Source: Paraphaeosphaeria minitans (lineage: Eukaryota > Ascomycota > Dothideomycetes > Pleosporales > Didymosphaeriaceae). Taken from it: a stretch of 64,000 nt of DNA. Positions within the stretch are counted from its first letter, which is position 1. The number at the start of each line of letters is the position of its first letter. A model generated the notes under the pieces. It saw only the letters and a program-made list of their open reading frames with translations, searched no databases and had not been told where the DNA came from. Positions 11,462 through 20,623 of this stretch are shown here, piece after piece. The position numbers and the translations under genes were made by a program. Location: positions 2,232,001-2,296,000 of the forward strand of contig WJXW01000004.1 in the NCBI GenBank assembly GCA_015832175.1. The letters are read 5' to 3'.

Positions 11462-13009
11462 ATGGCTTCTGAAAAGCAACGTTTGCCAGTCGTGGCTTTC
11501 GCCGGACTGAGTTGCGAGAATTCTACCTTCACTCCATCACGCACTCGAGCTGCAGCATTCCACCCGAAACGTGGACAAGAAATCATCCAGCATCACCAAT
11601 TCCTACATCCAAACACGAAGCTAGGAGATGAAGCGGATTGGAAAGGTACCCTTATCGGCCATGCTCTCCCCGGAGGCATCGTCGAAAGAGGGTCATTTGA
11701 AGAGCTGGCAGCTGAAATCACTCAACGATTGTCGGGCATTTGTGAGGCGTTGCAGCATCCCTTAGACGGTCTATGGTTCGATATACACGGCGCGATGTAC
11801 GTCGAAGGCCTTGAAGATGTGGAAGCTGAGCTGCTCCGTCGCATACGAGCGGTTATCGGACCCACAACCGTCGTCTCTGCATCCATGGACCTACACGGCA
11901 ATGTGTCGCGCGAGCTTGCCCATCAGGCGGATCTTATTACGTGTTATCGCACAGCTCCTCATGTGGATGTGTGGGAGACCAAGGAGAGGGCATGCCGCAA
12001 TCTTCTTCGAACGCTCGAGATTCGCAAGGCAGGTGGCTCGCTGCCGCTCAAAGCCTGGATACCAATTCCGATCCTCCTCCCTGGTGAGCAAACATCTACG
12101 CGCGACGAGCCTGCCATTCGCATCTATGCCGCAGTGCCGGAGGTAGAGAAGCGAGACGGGGTTCTTGATGCGGCCATCTGGGTCGGCTACGCCTGGGCCG
12201 ACGAGCCACGGAATCGCGCGGCGGTGGTAGTCACAGGGTGGGATAAGAATGCCGTCGCGGATGGAGCACAAGAACTTGCAGCCACCTTCTGGGACGTGCG
12301 TGGCGAATTTGAATTCGTCGCCCCAACGGGGACCTTCGCGGAATGTCTAGATCTTGCTCTAGCCGCGAAGGCGCGACCCTACTTTATCTCAGACTCCGGC
12401 GACAATCCTACCGCCGGTGGCTCTGGAGATGTTACTTGGGGTGTTGCACAGCTTCTTGCTCGGCCTGAGTTCCGTCAAGCTACGGGACCTACCGTAATTT
12501 ATGCCAGCATTCCCGGTCCTAAAGCTGTGACAATCGCCGAGAAAGCGGGTGTTGGCGCTACCATCACTGTCACAGCCGGGGCGGAGATCGACGACCTCCA
12601 CGCTGATCCCATCACCTTGACGGGCCAAGTCCATTCGATTAAGCTTGGGGATCCGCACGCACAGACGGAAGTAGTGTTGAAGACAGGTAGCGTGTTTGTC
12701 ATTTTGACAAAGCTACGCAAACCATACCACAAAGAGCATGATTTTACCGAGCTGAATTTACGTCCCCGAGCGGCGGATATTGTGATTGTCAAGATTGGGT
12801 ATCTTGAACCGGAGTTGTATGATATGGCGGCGGATTGGATGCTCGCGTTGACGCCGGGAGGCGTGGATCAGGACCTTGGAAGACTGGGACATCGTCGCAT
12901 TCAGAGACCAATGTGGCCATTCGATACCCAGTTCGAAGCGCAGCCTAACTTAGAAGCACAGTTTATACCGTTTTCAAACGAGCAATTGGGCGCAGAGGGC
13001 GTTGCGTAG
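11462..13009 (+). CDS. M81-family (MlrC-like) metallopeptidase
   Basis: Intronless, 515 residues. The N-terminal domain (DUF1485-like) starts VVAFAGLSCENSTFTPSRT, matching the MlrC pattern of a short strand followed by an E-x-NTF motif. Probable zinc ligands lie in MDLHGNVS and in the following YRTAPHVDVWETKERA. The C-terminal MlrC domain is marked by ISDSGDNPTAGGSGDVTW. The family is named after a bacterial enzyme that degrades linearised microcystin peptides; fungal members have no defined substrate, so a peptide- or amide-hydrolase role is an inference. No signal peptide is present, so it is probably cytosolic. It is divergent from a permease gene, which suggests uptake and breakdown of a small substrate. 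Confidence 0.88.
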   Translation: MASEKQRLPVVAFAGLSCENSTFTPSRTRAAAFHPKRGQEIIQHHQFLHPNTKLGDEADWKGTLIGHALPGGIVERGSFEELAAEITQRLSGICEALQHPLDGLWFDIHGAMYVEGLEDVEAELLRRIRAVIGPTTVVSASMDLHGNVSRELAHQADLITCYRTAPHVDVWETKERACRNLLRTLEIRKAGGSLPLKAWIPIPILLPGEQTSTRDEPAIRIYAAVPEVEKRDGVLDAAIWVGYAWADEPRNRAAVVVTGWDKNAVADGAQELAATFWDVRGEFEFVAPTGTFAECLDLALAAKARPYFISDSGDNPTAGGSGDVTWGVAQLLARPEFRQATGPTVIYASIPGPKAVTIAEKAGVGATITVTAGAEIDDLHADPITLTGQVHSIKLGDPHAQTEVVLKTGSVFVILTKLRKPYHKEHDFTELNLRPRAADIVIVKIGYLEPELYDMAADWMLALTPGGVDQDLGRLGHRRIQRPMWPFDTQFEAQPNLEAQFIPFSNEQLGAEGVA

Positions 13010-13409
13010 GACATCCGTAGGATAGGTATAGATTGGCTCTGGTTCTTCTGTGAGAGCGAGGCCCGAGCAGGTACCTACCTATCTGCTTTGATCTAGCAGC
13101 ACTCCATATATTTAAGTCGCATCCGAAGCAGCAGCATGACATGATGCCTAAAATAACTGAGTTCCAAGCTGTTCATGGTTGGGAGGTTCAGTGGTCTTCA
13201 AAACACGAGTCATTATTGTTGAGCCGAGGCACAACGTGATACCTAGGTAGTAGGTAGGTAGGTAGCCGAGAGGGAATAGCCGCAAGTTTCACATGGGGCG
13301 CAAAGTGCGGAGATTACCACATAACCCAAAATTCGTACACTAGTTAAGAAGAGGACTATAGCTTTGAGAGCAATCCACTGGTCTTCCTTGCTTGATTGCG
13401 CGATACATC
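13010..13409. other. Intergenic with a short GGTA-rich repeat
   Basis: About 400 bp between the M81 and GST genes. It contains a TAGG/GTAG microsatellite near 13242-13266. No gene was found. Confidence 0.4.
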
Positions 13410-15168
13410 ATGGCACCCACCGAGAAGCCCATCCTATTCCATTACCCGCAATCCATCTACTCGCATCGCGTACTGTGGTATCTTTGGCTACGTGGCATCC
13501 CTTATGATGAATGTGTAGGTGTGGGAATACCTGATCGTTTCATTTGCTGATATCGATCAGATTCAACCACCTGTCATGCCTCGGCCAGACCTTGCGTCCA
13601 TCGACATCGGCTATCGAAAAATACCTCTTATGGTGATAGGAAAGGATGTGTACTGCGACTCCCGGCTCATAATCTCCAAGCTCGAGTCTCTCTATCCTGA
13701 GAATACTCTTAAGCCAACAACACCTTCTGAAGCGGGGATTGGTAAACTCTTTGAAAACTGGACCGTCGACGGAGGCGTCTTTGCTAACACGGTTAAACTC
13801 ATGCCATACTGGTCTAAGAATGGGCTACTGAGTAACAAGATGTTTTTGGACGACAGGCAAAATCTAATGGGCGGAAGGCGAATGACTGCCGAGGTGATGG
13901 AGGCAGGGAGACCAGACGGTCTACAGAATATACAGCAGGCGTTTGAGATGTTAGAGACAACTTTTTTGGCTGATGGCAGAGAATGGGTGCTGGGCACTAA
14001 AGAGCCTACAGTGGCAGACATTGATGCCGTCTGGCCATTCGAGTGGATGATTGTGGACAAGGGCATGCGGGAAAGCCTTCCAGAGGAACATTTTGGGGAT
14101 ACGAGATACCCAAGGGTACATGCGTGGGTCCGACGTTTCATGGCGGAAGTGGAAAGGAAAAGACAAAGCGCAGAGAAGCCCGTGGGACTAGACGGGTCGT
14201 CTATGCGCGACCGCGTGTTGAACGCACAATCTACGAGTGAAGATACGTCATTTGAATCCAACGACCCACTGAAGCTACAGCGTGGGGAAGAAGTTGAGGT
14301 ATATCCATCGGATTATGGGCAGATGGGCAAGAGCACCGGTGCTTTGGTCGGCCTTACACCCACTGAAGTTATGATAAGGAACAAACCGGGCATCCACGTC
14401 CACTTTCCTCGATGGAATTTCAGCATCGTCAAGTCTGGAGGGATCCAACAGAGCCCCAAAACTGTCACAGCGCGGAGCAAGATCCCAAAAATGAATCTTA
14501 TATACCATCCACTCTCCCCGTTTTCACGGGTAGTCTTCGTTCTTGCGCACGAACTTGGCCTCGCCGAACACATCGCCCTCCAGAAAGTCGTGGTATGCCC
14601 AGTGCCAATCGAGGGATGGAGCGACAACAACTCAGATGTCGCGGTGTACAACCCAATGGCGAAAATCCCTTGCTTGGTACCAGAAGATATCCCGGACGGC
14701 ATTTACGACTCACGGATCATCTGCGAGTACTTGAGCGAGCTCGCATCGGTGACGCCCAAAAAGGACGCGAGGTACTGGCAGCTACGTACGCTCAATGCGG
14801 TGGCGAACGGGATCATGGATGCAGCCGTCCTCATCACATATGAATTACGCATTCGCAAAGAACGCAAGATCTACTTCGATGAGTGGGTGGAAGGCCAGAA
14901 ACAGAAGATTTTGAGGGCTCTGGACAGGTTTGAGTACGTGGCGGAGAAAGGAATACTGCACGATCCTGGAAACGGGCCTGCGACCCAGGATGTGGTTGCC
15001 GTCGCTGTATCTACGGCGATGACTGCGCAGATGGGGTTCTTGGGCATTGATTGGAGCAAACAAAGGCCGAGTTTGGTGGAATGGATGAAGAAATGGGAGC
15101 AACGAAGCAGTTTTGTGAAGACTCCACCGACTGCGGACTGGAAGACTCAATCTGGACCGAAGATTTGA
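13410..15168 (+). CDS. Double glutathione S-transferase-like fusion protein
   Basis: Two exons: join(13410..13514, 13561..15168), 46-nt intron, 570 residues. Module 1 begins MAPTEKPILFHYPQSIYSHR, a GST thioredoxin-like domain (about 1-85). A helical region and a basic/beta segment follow (about 240-310, ending HVHFPRWNFSIV), as in a fungal GST-plus-unknown-domain family. Module 2 starts near residue 330 (NLIYHPLSPFSRVVF) and is a complete second GST: thioredoxin-like domain with NPMAKIPCLV and YDSRIICEYL, then an all-helical C-terminal domain to the stop. No stop codon separates them. A role in glutathione conjugation or thiol chemistry is inferred from family only. Most GSTs have about 220 residues, so the length is unusual. 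Confidence 0.85.
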
Positions 15169-15560
15169 ATTGATCTTTCTCGGCAGAACGAGCAAAGTCC
15201 TGGGCTGAGTGGCAGCACGTCCATTTCACTTAAAATGACGCGTACTGCCCCATATTGAAGTCGCTCTTGCTACTTGCTCAGACCAAATTCCCAAGCACTT
15301 CACGGCATCAGTGACGCTAGACTCCTCGAAGGGCTTAGCATCGACGTGCTCGTGTCTAACCAGGACGCAACTTGCATCACTACATATTATGTACCATAAG
15401 TTTTCGAACAGTCGTCCCAACTAGAGGCGATCTCACTTGTGGGGACCCAGCAGCGGCCTAGTCTGCGATGGAATTGTATTAGTAGTACTAAGTAAGGCTT
15501 TTCGCGTCCCAGGAATTATTTCTTTTGGGTATTTATTGCTCGGCCCGCTGGTATAACTAC
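15169..15560. other. Intergenic region
   Basis: 3' flank of the GST gene. No coding signal is visible before the GMC oxidoreductase remnant begins. Confidence 0.35.
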
Positions 15561-15564
15561 GGTC

Positions 15565-16018
15565 GGTTCATTCAGGATAGAGCCACAGCCAGGGAACTAC
15601 ATCTGCCTTGTGTCAGCTTTGTCGCACCCCTTGTCTGCGGGCACGACGCACATCGGAACTACAGACGTGAACGAAGGGCCCATCATCGACCATCGGTACC
15701 CCCAACATCCGCTGGACTAAGAATTCATACGCGCCACGTGCGATATTTGGAGCCAGTCGCGGCGACAGAACCTTTCGTCTCACTGCTTAATTCTAACGGC
15801 CGGGGGAACGACCCACAAACACTTGCGGCAGCGGACTTCGAGAAAAGGAAACCCTGCATGCAGAACATGCCAGACACCAGCTGGCATTCATGTGGGACCT
15901 GTGCGATGGCTCCACACAATAAGGGGGGTGTTGTTCAAGTGTACCTCCGCGTTTTTGGAGTTCATGGACTGAGGATCGTCGATGCGAGCGTTCCAAGTCG
16001 GAAGAGGCCTGCCAAGTG
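15565..16018 (+). pseudogene. Decayed GMC oxidoreductase (C-terminal part)
   Basis: This is the remnant of the substrate-binding and C-terminal parts of a GMC flavoenzyme (glucose/choline oxidase-like). From 15565 one frame reads PGNYICLVSALSHPLSAG, then THIGTTDVNEGPIIDHRYPQ and HPLD, the usual GMC segment, ending at an in-frame TAA at 15718-15720. Homology resumes in a different frame with HTRHVRYLEP, then SWHSCGTCAMAP and LRVFGVHGLRIVDASV, the conserved C-terminal signature with its His. The family's last 30 or so residues are missing. At least one frameshift, one stop and a C-terminal loss make it non-functional. The FAD-binding N-terminal half was not found upstream. Called from pattern recognition; a protein search would settle it. 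Confidence 0.85.
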
Positions 16019-16364
16019 AACCTGCCAAGGGCCTGTTCCGAGGTTGACGTCGAGAACCGCGAACACGAACCGGCGTCACTGCCTAATTTTGTCCTTCTTC
16101 GCCAACATGAAGCATACAAAGAGAGTCAGCTACGCCAGTAATTAATTGCAGAGGAGCGTTTTCACCTGGGCCTATGAATACGAAGCCCATTAGTGTACGA
16201 CAGAGGAACCAGCAGATTCCTCACGATATGACTCGCGGCTAGCTTCGGGATCAATAAACATAATATTCCACGACAGTGAATAAGAGAAGGATTCAAAACC
16301 TATCGTACCCCACTCAAGGACTTCTTAACAGGCATTCACTTCGGCTCAAGGATTATACTCGATC
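16019..16364. other. Intergenic: upstream of the ZIP transporter
   Basis: Presumed promoter of the ZIP gene. No further feature was found. Confidence 0.35.
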
Positions 16365-17531
16365 ATGTCTACCTGCCAATCAAGAAAAGCAGATGTGAAA
16401 TACAACCTACCACTGCACGTCGGTGCGCTCTTTATCATTTTTGGAGTCTCCGCGGGTGCTTGTGCGGTGCCGATAATAGCCCTCAGAGCACCCCAACTTC
16501 GAATACCAGCGAAGGTCCACTTTGGTTTTAGACACTTCGGAACAGGGGTTCTCATTGCCACCGCATTCGTACACTTGCTGCCAACCGCTTTCGTATCTCT
16601 AGTCGATCCATGTCTTCCACCTTTCTTCAACCAAGATTATCCTGCCCTAGCAGGGGCGATAGCGCTCGCAGCAGTCTTCATGATAACGATAGCAGAGATG
16701 ATCTTCAGTCCCGGTCGCTCTCTCTGCTCTGGTCCAACAACCGACGACACACAGGAGCTAGAGGCTTTCTCTAGTCTTCGCAGCACAAGTCTAGCGAGGA
16801 CTCGCCCGGCGAATGAGGACGAGGGAACGCCAGCATCAGACACTCCGCAATTTGGACGTACTCGCAGCGGAAGAACTCACGGTACCATGAGGAATGTGGA
16901 GCAACGTACCAACACTTCGTGTGCTGACGGGAATCAGCCTGCAGCACGAGCGAACGAAAATTTCACTGCTTCGGGGGCCCCGATCAATTGCTCCATCGAT
17001 TCCCAGACCATATTAGATGAGAAGGAGATGACACAGCAGAGAAAAACCCTACTCATGCAGTGCGCGCTACTTGAATGCGGCATCTTGTTTCACAGCGTGT
17101 TCATCGGCTTAGCTTTGGCGGTCTCGACGGGAAGCGAGCAAGTCGTCCTGCTCATCGCGATTGCTTTCCATCAGACATTCGAAGGTCTGGCCCTTGGATC
17201 TCGCATTGCCGCAGTCGGATGGAAACCGAAAGCCATCCAGCCCTGGCTGATGGCGTTGGCATATGGCTGTACGACACCGTTGGGGCAGGCAATAGGTATA
17301 GCGACGCGAGATCTATACAGCCCTGACTCAGCCACGGGTTTGGTGGTCGTCGGCAGCTTCAACGCTTTTTCTGCTGGTCTCCTAGCGTACACGAGCTTGG
17401 TGGATCTATTATCTAAGGATTTCTTGAGTGATCACAGTTGGAGGACCCTTCGAGGGAAACGGAGAATTTTTGCAATGTCTCTAGTATTCTTCGGCGCGTT
17501 TTGTATGTCGCTCATTGGGGCATGGGCATAG
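16365..17531 (+). CDS. ZIP-family zinc/iron transporter
   Basis: Intronless, 388 residues. ZIP proteins move zinc or other divalent metals into the cytosol. The pattern is eight hydrophobic segments: three near the N-terminus, a variable hydrophilic loop (about residues 120-225), then five more. Metal-path motifs are HFGTGVLIATAFVHLLP in the first half, and HSVFIGLAL and HQTFEGLALGSR in helices 4 and 5. The loop is Ser/Thr/Arg-rich and lacks the usual run of histidines, which may mean different regulation or metal range. It resembles fungal plasma-membrane Zrt-type transporters. There is no conserved neighbour. Whether it carries zinc or iron cannot be decided from sequence. Confidence 0.93.
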   Translation: MSTCQSRKADVKYNLPLHVGALFIIFGVSAGACAVPIIALRAPQLRIPAKVHFGFRHFGTGVLIATAFVHLLPTAFVSLVDPCLPPFFNQDYPALAGAIALAAVFMITIAEMIFSPGRSLCSGPTTDDTQELEAFSSLRSTSLARTRPANEDEGTPASDTPQFGRTRSGRTHGTMRNVEQRTNTSCADGNQPAARANENFTASGAPINCSIDSQTILDEKEMTQQRKTLLMQCALLECGILFHSVFIGLALAVSTGSEQVVLLIAIAFHQTFEGLALGSRIAAVGWKPKAIQPWLMALAYGCTTPLGQAIGIATRDLYSPDSATGLVVVGSFNAFSAGLLAYTSLVDLLSKDFLSDHSWRTLRGKRRIFAMSLVFFGAFCMSLIGAWA

Positions 17532-18029
17532 AGGAAAGCTTGTGGATTTGGCCTGCCCCAGCAAACGCCCCGCTTAGGCTGCAGACTTGTGTGAGTTAGA
17601 AAAAGTGGGGGCTTAAATTCCTTTAAGAAGCACCTCCTTTACTTACTAGGTAATGCGCTAAACTTGTTCAATAGAAGGGGTGCCTGCATAAAAAAATCAT
17701 CGTATGTGCAGGTCGTATGTGTGAGTGCTTCGTTCTACGCCTTGTTGGGCGATCTCTAGGCCGTGCTTACATGGCGCCAAGGGTTTTGATTAGGCAACTT
17801 GCATATTAATATTATTAAGCTGAGATGAATTGTAAGCATCCTCCCTTCCGTGCTAGCGTGTTGCGGTCTCCATCTAAGTCCGGTCCCTACTCCAACTAGT
17901 CCGTAAATAGAAATATGTTATTACAAAGTATAATTTGTAAGCTCTCTTTGGGCAGTCCATTGTCTCTGAACATATAATAAGAATCGAGCGCTGCTTCATA
18001 AAAGCTATCAGTACGCTCAATCCGCCGCT
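17532..18029. other. Intergenic region, AT-rich in part
   Basis: 3' flank of the ZIP gene and upstream region of the SnoaL-like gene. No gene was seen. Confidence 0.35.
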
Positions 18030-18170
18030 ACACAAAAGCCAAAAGCACACTCAATCCTACACTTTGTTTCTCGACAACACAAAAGCCAAGAATACACTCA
18101 GTCCTACACTTCGTTTCTCGACAACACAAAAGCTCATCGGACACCTCGATCCTACATTGTACCGACCCAC
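18030..18170 (+). repeat. 47-bp tandem repeat, about three copies
   Basis: Copies begin at 18030, 18077 and 18124, each starting ACACAAAAGC and containing a CCTACA block. Copies 1 and 2 are nearly identical (TTTGTTTCTCGACA against TTCGTTTCTCGACA); copy 3 is more diverged. The array ends about 10 bp before the start codon of the SnoaL-like gene, so it probably lies in its 5' leader. Confidence 0.9.
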
Positions 18171-18179
18171 GCACGCATC

Positions 18180-18602
18180 ATGGCCCCACTATCCAACCTC
18201 GAAATTGTTCAAAACCTTTACCTCGCGAACGACAACGCCGACGCAGAGGCTTTTTACAAGGATCTCTCGCCAACCATCACATGGACGGAGAGTGATGGCT
18301 TTCCAACACCGGGGGTCTTTCGCAACAGGGCAGAAATTGATCGCCATGTCTTCAATGTGCTCAGACAGGAATGGGACAACTTTCACTTTACGCTTGAATA
18401 CCTAGTGGACGGAAACGAGCGCATTGTCGCAGTCGGTACATACCGAGGTACACATCGCAAAACAGGCCGGTCTTTTGAAGCTAGGGCGTCGCATGTCTGG
18501 CACGTCCTCAATGGGAAGATTGAAAGTTTTGAGCAGTTTGCCGACACGCACATAATGCAAAAGGCGGCACTTTCTTCGGTTGACTCGGTTAGCGTAGCGT
18601 AA
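18180..18602 (+). CDS. SnoaL-like / NTF2-fold small protein
   Basis: Intronless, 140 residues, the usual length for a single cone-shaped NTF2-like domain. It reads LSNLEIVQNLYLANDNADAEAFYKDL at the start, the typical first helix. A ...NERIVAVGTYRGTHRKTGRSFEA strand pair and a closing HVWHVLNGKIESFEQFADT segment follow, all standard for the SnoaL/ketosteroid-isomerase-like group. Members include polyketide cyclases, isomerases and non-enzymatic proteins, so the specific function is unknown. A cytosolic location is inferred from the lack of a signal peptide. Its leader carries a 47-bp triplicated repeat. The next gene downstream is an HpcH/HpaI aldolase in the same direction, about 680 bp away. 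Confidence 0.85.
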   Translation: MAPLSNLEIVQNLYLANDNADAEAFYKDLSPTITWTESDGFPTPGVFRNRAEIDRHVFNVLRQEWDNFHFTLEYLVDGNERIVAVGTYRGTHRKTGRSFEARASHVWHVLNGKIESFEQFADTHIMQKAALSSVDSVSVA

Positions 18603-19284
18603 TACGGCTATTTTAATACAATTTACACTGCTGAGTGGGCTTTGCGGGGTTTATCGCGACGTGCATTCATGATGGAAATCACAGTATTCTCGTAGCAGGT
18701 TAGCTAACTCTGTCTACGCAATATCAACACTAGTAGATGTGGAGATCTCTCAGTACGCTAAACTACCCCAAGATGTATATTACTGTACTCAAATTAAATT
18801 ATGAATTGCATCACACAGAAATACATCTACCTGGTATCGAAGTTTCTGAACCCCTTGTTGACGTGTTTCCCAACTGCCGTACATAGCTTCATTAAAAGAA
18901 AAGTCGGCCAGCTTCACGCATTGTAAGACTACCGAAAATACTACAGAAGTAGCTATGGAACAAGCTCCTACGTTTCTATAGATTCACCCTAAGGACTCCT
19001 GGGCTCAGACCAATTTTCGTGTGCAGCACAAGCGTGATATGAGGTGTAGAAGCGTTTGTTCGTTGGCATCCGATGACGGGCTCTAATTTCGCATAGCGGG
19101 GTACCATCGCAACATCTTATGCCGAAGGGCCGACTTAGGAGTCCACAGTAGTGCCAACACCCCTCCATCCACCGGTTACTTATTCTACCTAACAACCACA
19201 ATTCAGCACTGCATTTGCATTCTTCAACATAGCCCTAGGTGTACCCCTACGTACTGCATTTACCACCATATCATAGCCACCAAC
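18603..19284. other. Intergenic region
   Basis: Holds the 3' end of the SnoaL-like gene and the promoter of the aldolase gene. Minus-strand frames here show no recognisable features. Confidence 0.35.
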
Positions 19285-20389
19285 ATGCCATTCGACACGC
19301 CACTGAAAGCGGCCTTCCAGAAGCAGGACACTGCCTATGGCTTCTGGCTAACGTAAGTGACCGTCATCAGTTTATTCTTCCAGCGAGTCGTTTTACATCA
19401 TAGGACAATTGAAGCTAACTGCCATGGCTATATACTAGTATACCGAGCGCTGGTGTCGCAAAGACTATTCTGCGGCCAAGCCGTGGACAGTTCACATGGG
19501 TTCTGATTGATGCCGAGCATGGCTTGATCAACGACACTCATTACTACGAGCTCGTGAACGCCGTAGCTTCCGAAGGCGCCAGCCCAATCATTCGTGTGCC
19601 ATGGGGGGAGGAGTGGATGCTCAAGCGCGCTCTTGACGCTGGTGCGCAAGGCATCGTCACGCCCATGTGCCATTCGGAGGTATGCGATTTTTAATCACGG
19701 ACCACCGCGAAGACCGTGGGGGCAAGCGGCTGACTGTTTGGTATTAGGAAGATGCAAAGAAGATCGTGAAATACTCAAAGTACCCTCCCGTCGGCACCAG
19801 AGGTTATGGCCCGATGTTTGCACATTCCGTTCCTGGCGCAATAGGTGCCGAGTATGACGACAACGCAAATGATAGCCTCATCGTGATCGTTCAAATCGAG
19901 TCCAGGCAAGGTGTAGAGAGTGTAGAAAAGATTGCTGCAGTGGATGGCATTGATGTTCTCTTCATTGGTGAGTGCTTGCTGGTCCAGGTTTGCGTCGAAT
20001 GAGTACTAATAGCTGAGATAATAGGTCCTTTCGATCTCGCGAAACAGATGGGTGTTCAACGCGGCGGCGAAGAGCACGAGGCCGCAATTCAGCGCACACT
20101 CAAGGCTGCGCATTCGTCCGGCAAGAAGGCCGCCATTTTCTGTAAGTTTGCAAGTAAATTTCCTCTGCCATTGCACCAAAGCGACGAGATATCGATTCAA
20201 GTGGATAGATGGATAGCAAGCTCACTCTATACAGGCACGAACGGGGAGGACGCCGATAACCGCAGGGGACAAGGGTTTGACATGATTTCCGTCATCACCG
20301 ACGTGGGAGTCTTAGCCGAGGGCATGCTGCGCGAGCTCGGTGTTGCGAAAGGCCAGACGCAGGAGAACAAGCCGCGCGAGGGTTACTGA
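19285..20389 (+). CDS. HpcH/HpaI-family aldolase
   Basis: Five exons: join(19285..19352, 19439..19679, 19748..19967, 20025..20141, 20235..20389), 266 residues. The family cleaves or forms 2-keto-3-deoxy-type acids, releasing pyruvate or a related oxoacid, with a divalent metal. Evidence: YGFWLTIPSAGVAKT at the N-terminus; VLIDAEHGLIND with the catalytic-region His (usual motif D-x-EHG); GAQGIVTPM with the barrel strand; a PVGTRGYGP motif; QIESRQGVE with the metal-binding Glu; and DVLFIGPFDLAKQMG with the metal-binding Asp. These appear in order along a TIM barrel of normal length. The substrate is unknown. It is convergent with the flavocytochrome b2-like gene, whose family oxidises 2-hydroxyacids; a shared pathway is possible but unproven. 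Confidence 0.93.
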
Positions 20390-20623
20390 TAGTCTCGCGA
20401 TAATAAATCCGCCCTTTTCCACACGGATCTTGGTCTACCTACTGCAGTTGATTGCTTTCAAACTCTCGAGAATTATGCCTTGAACGTTTTTCTCTACTCT
20501 AACATACAGTTGATCTTTTACATAGCGACCTTGTCTAGCTTCCTTTCGACCACTAATGCTTTACAAATCAGAACCATAATGACGCATAAACGACTAGAGA
20601 TTATCTATTCCGGTCCAACACAT

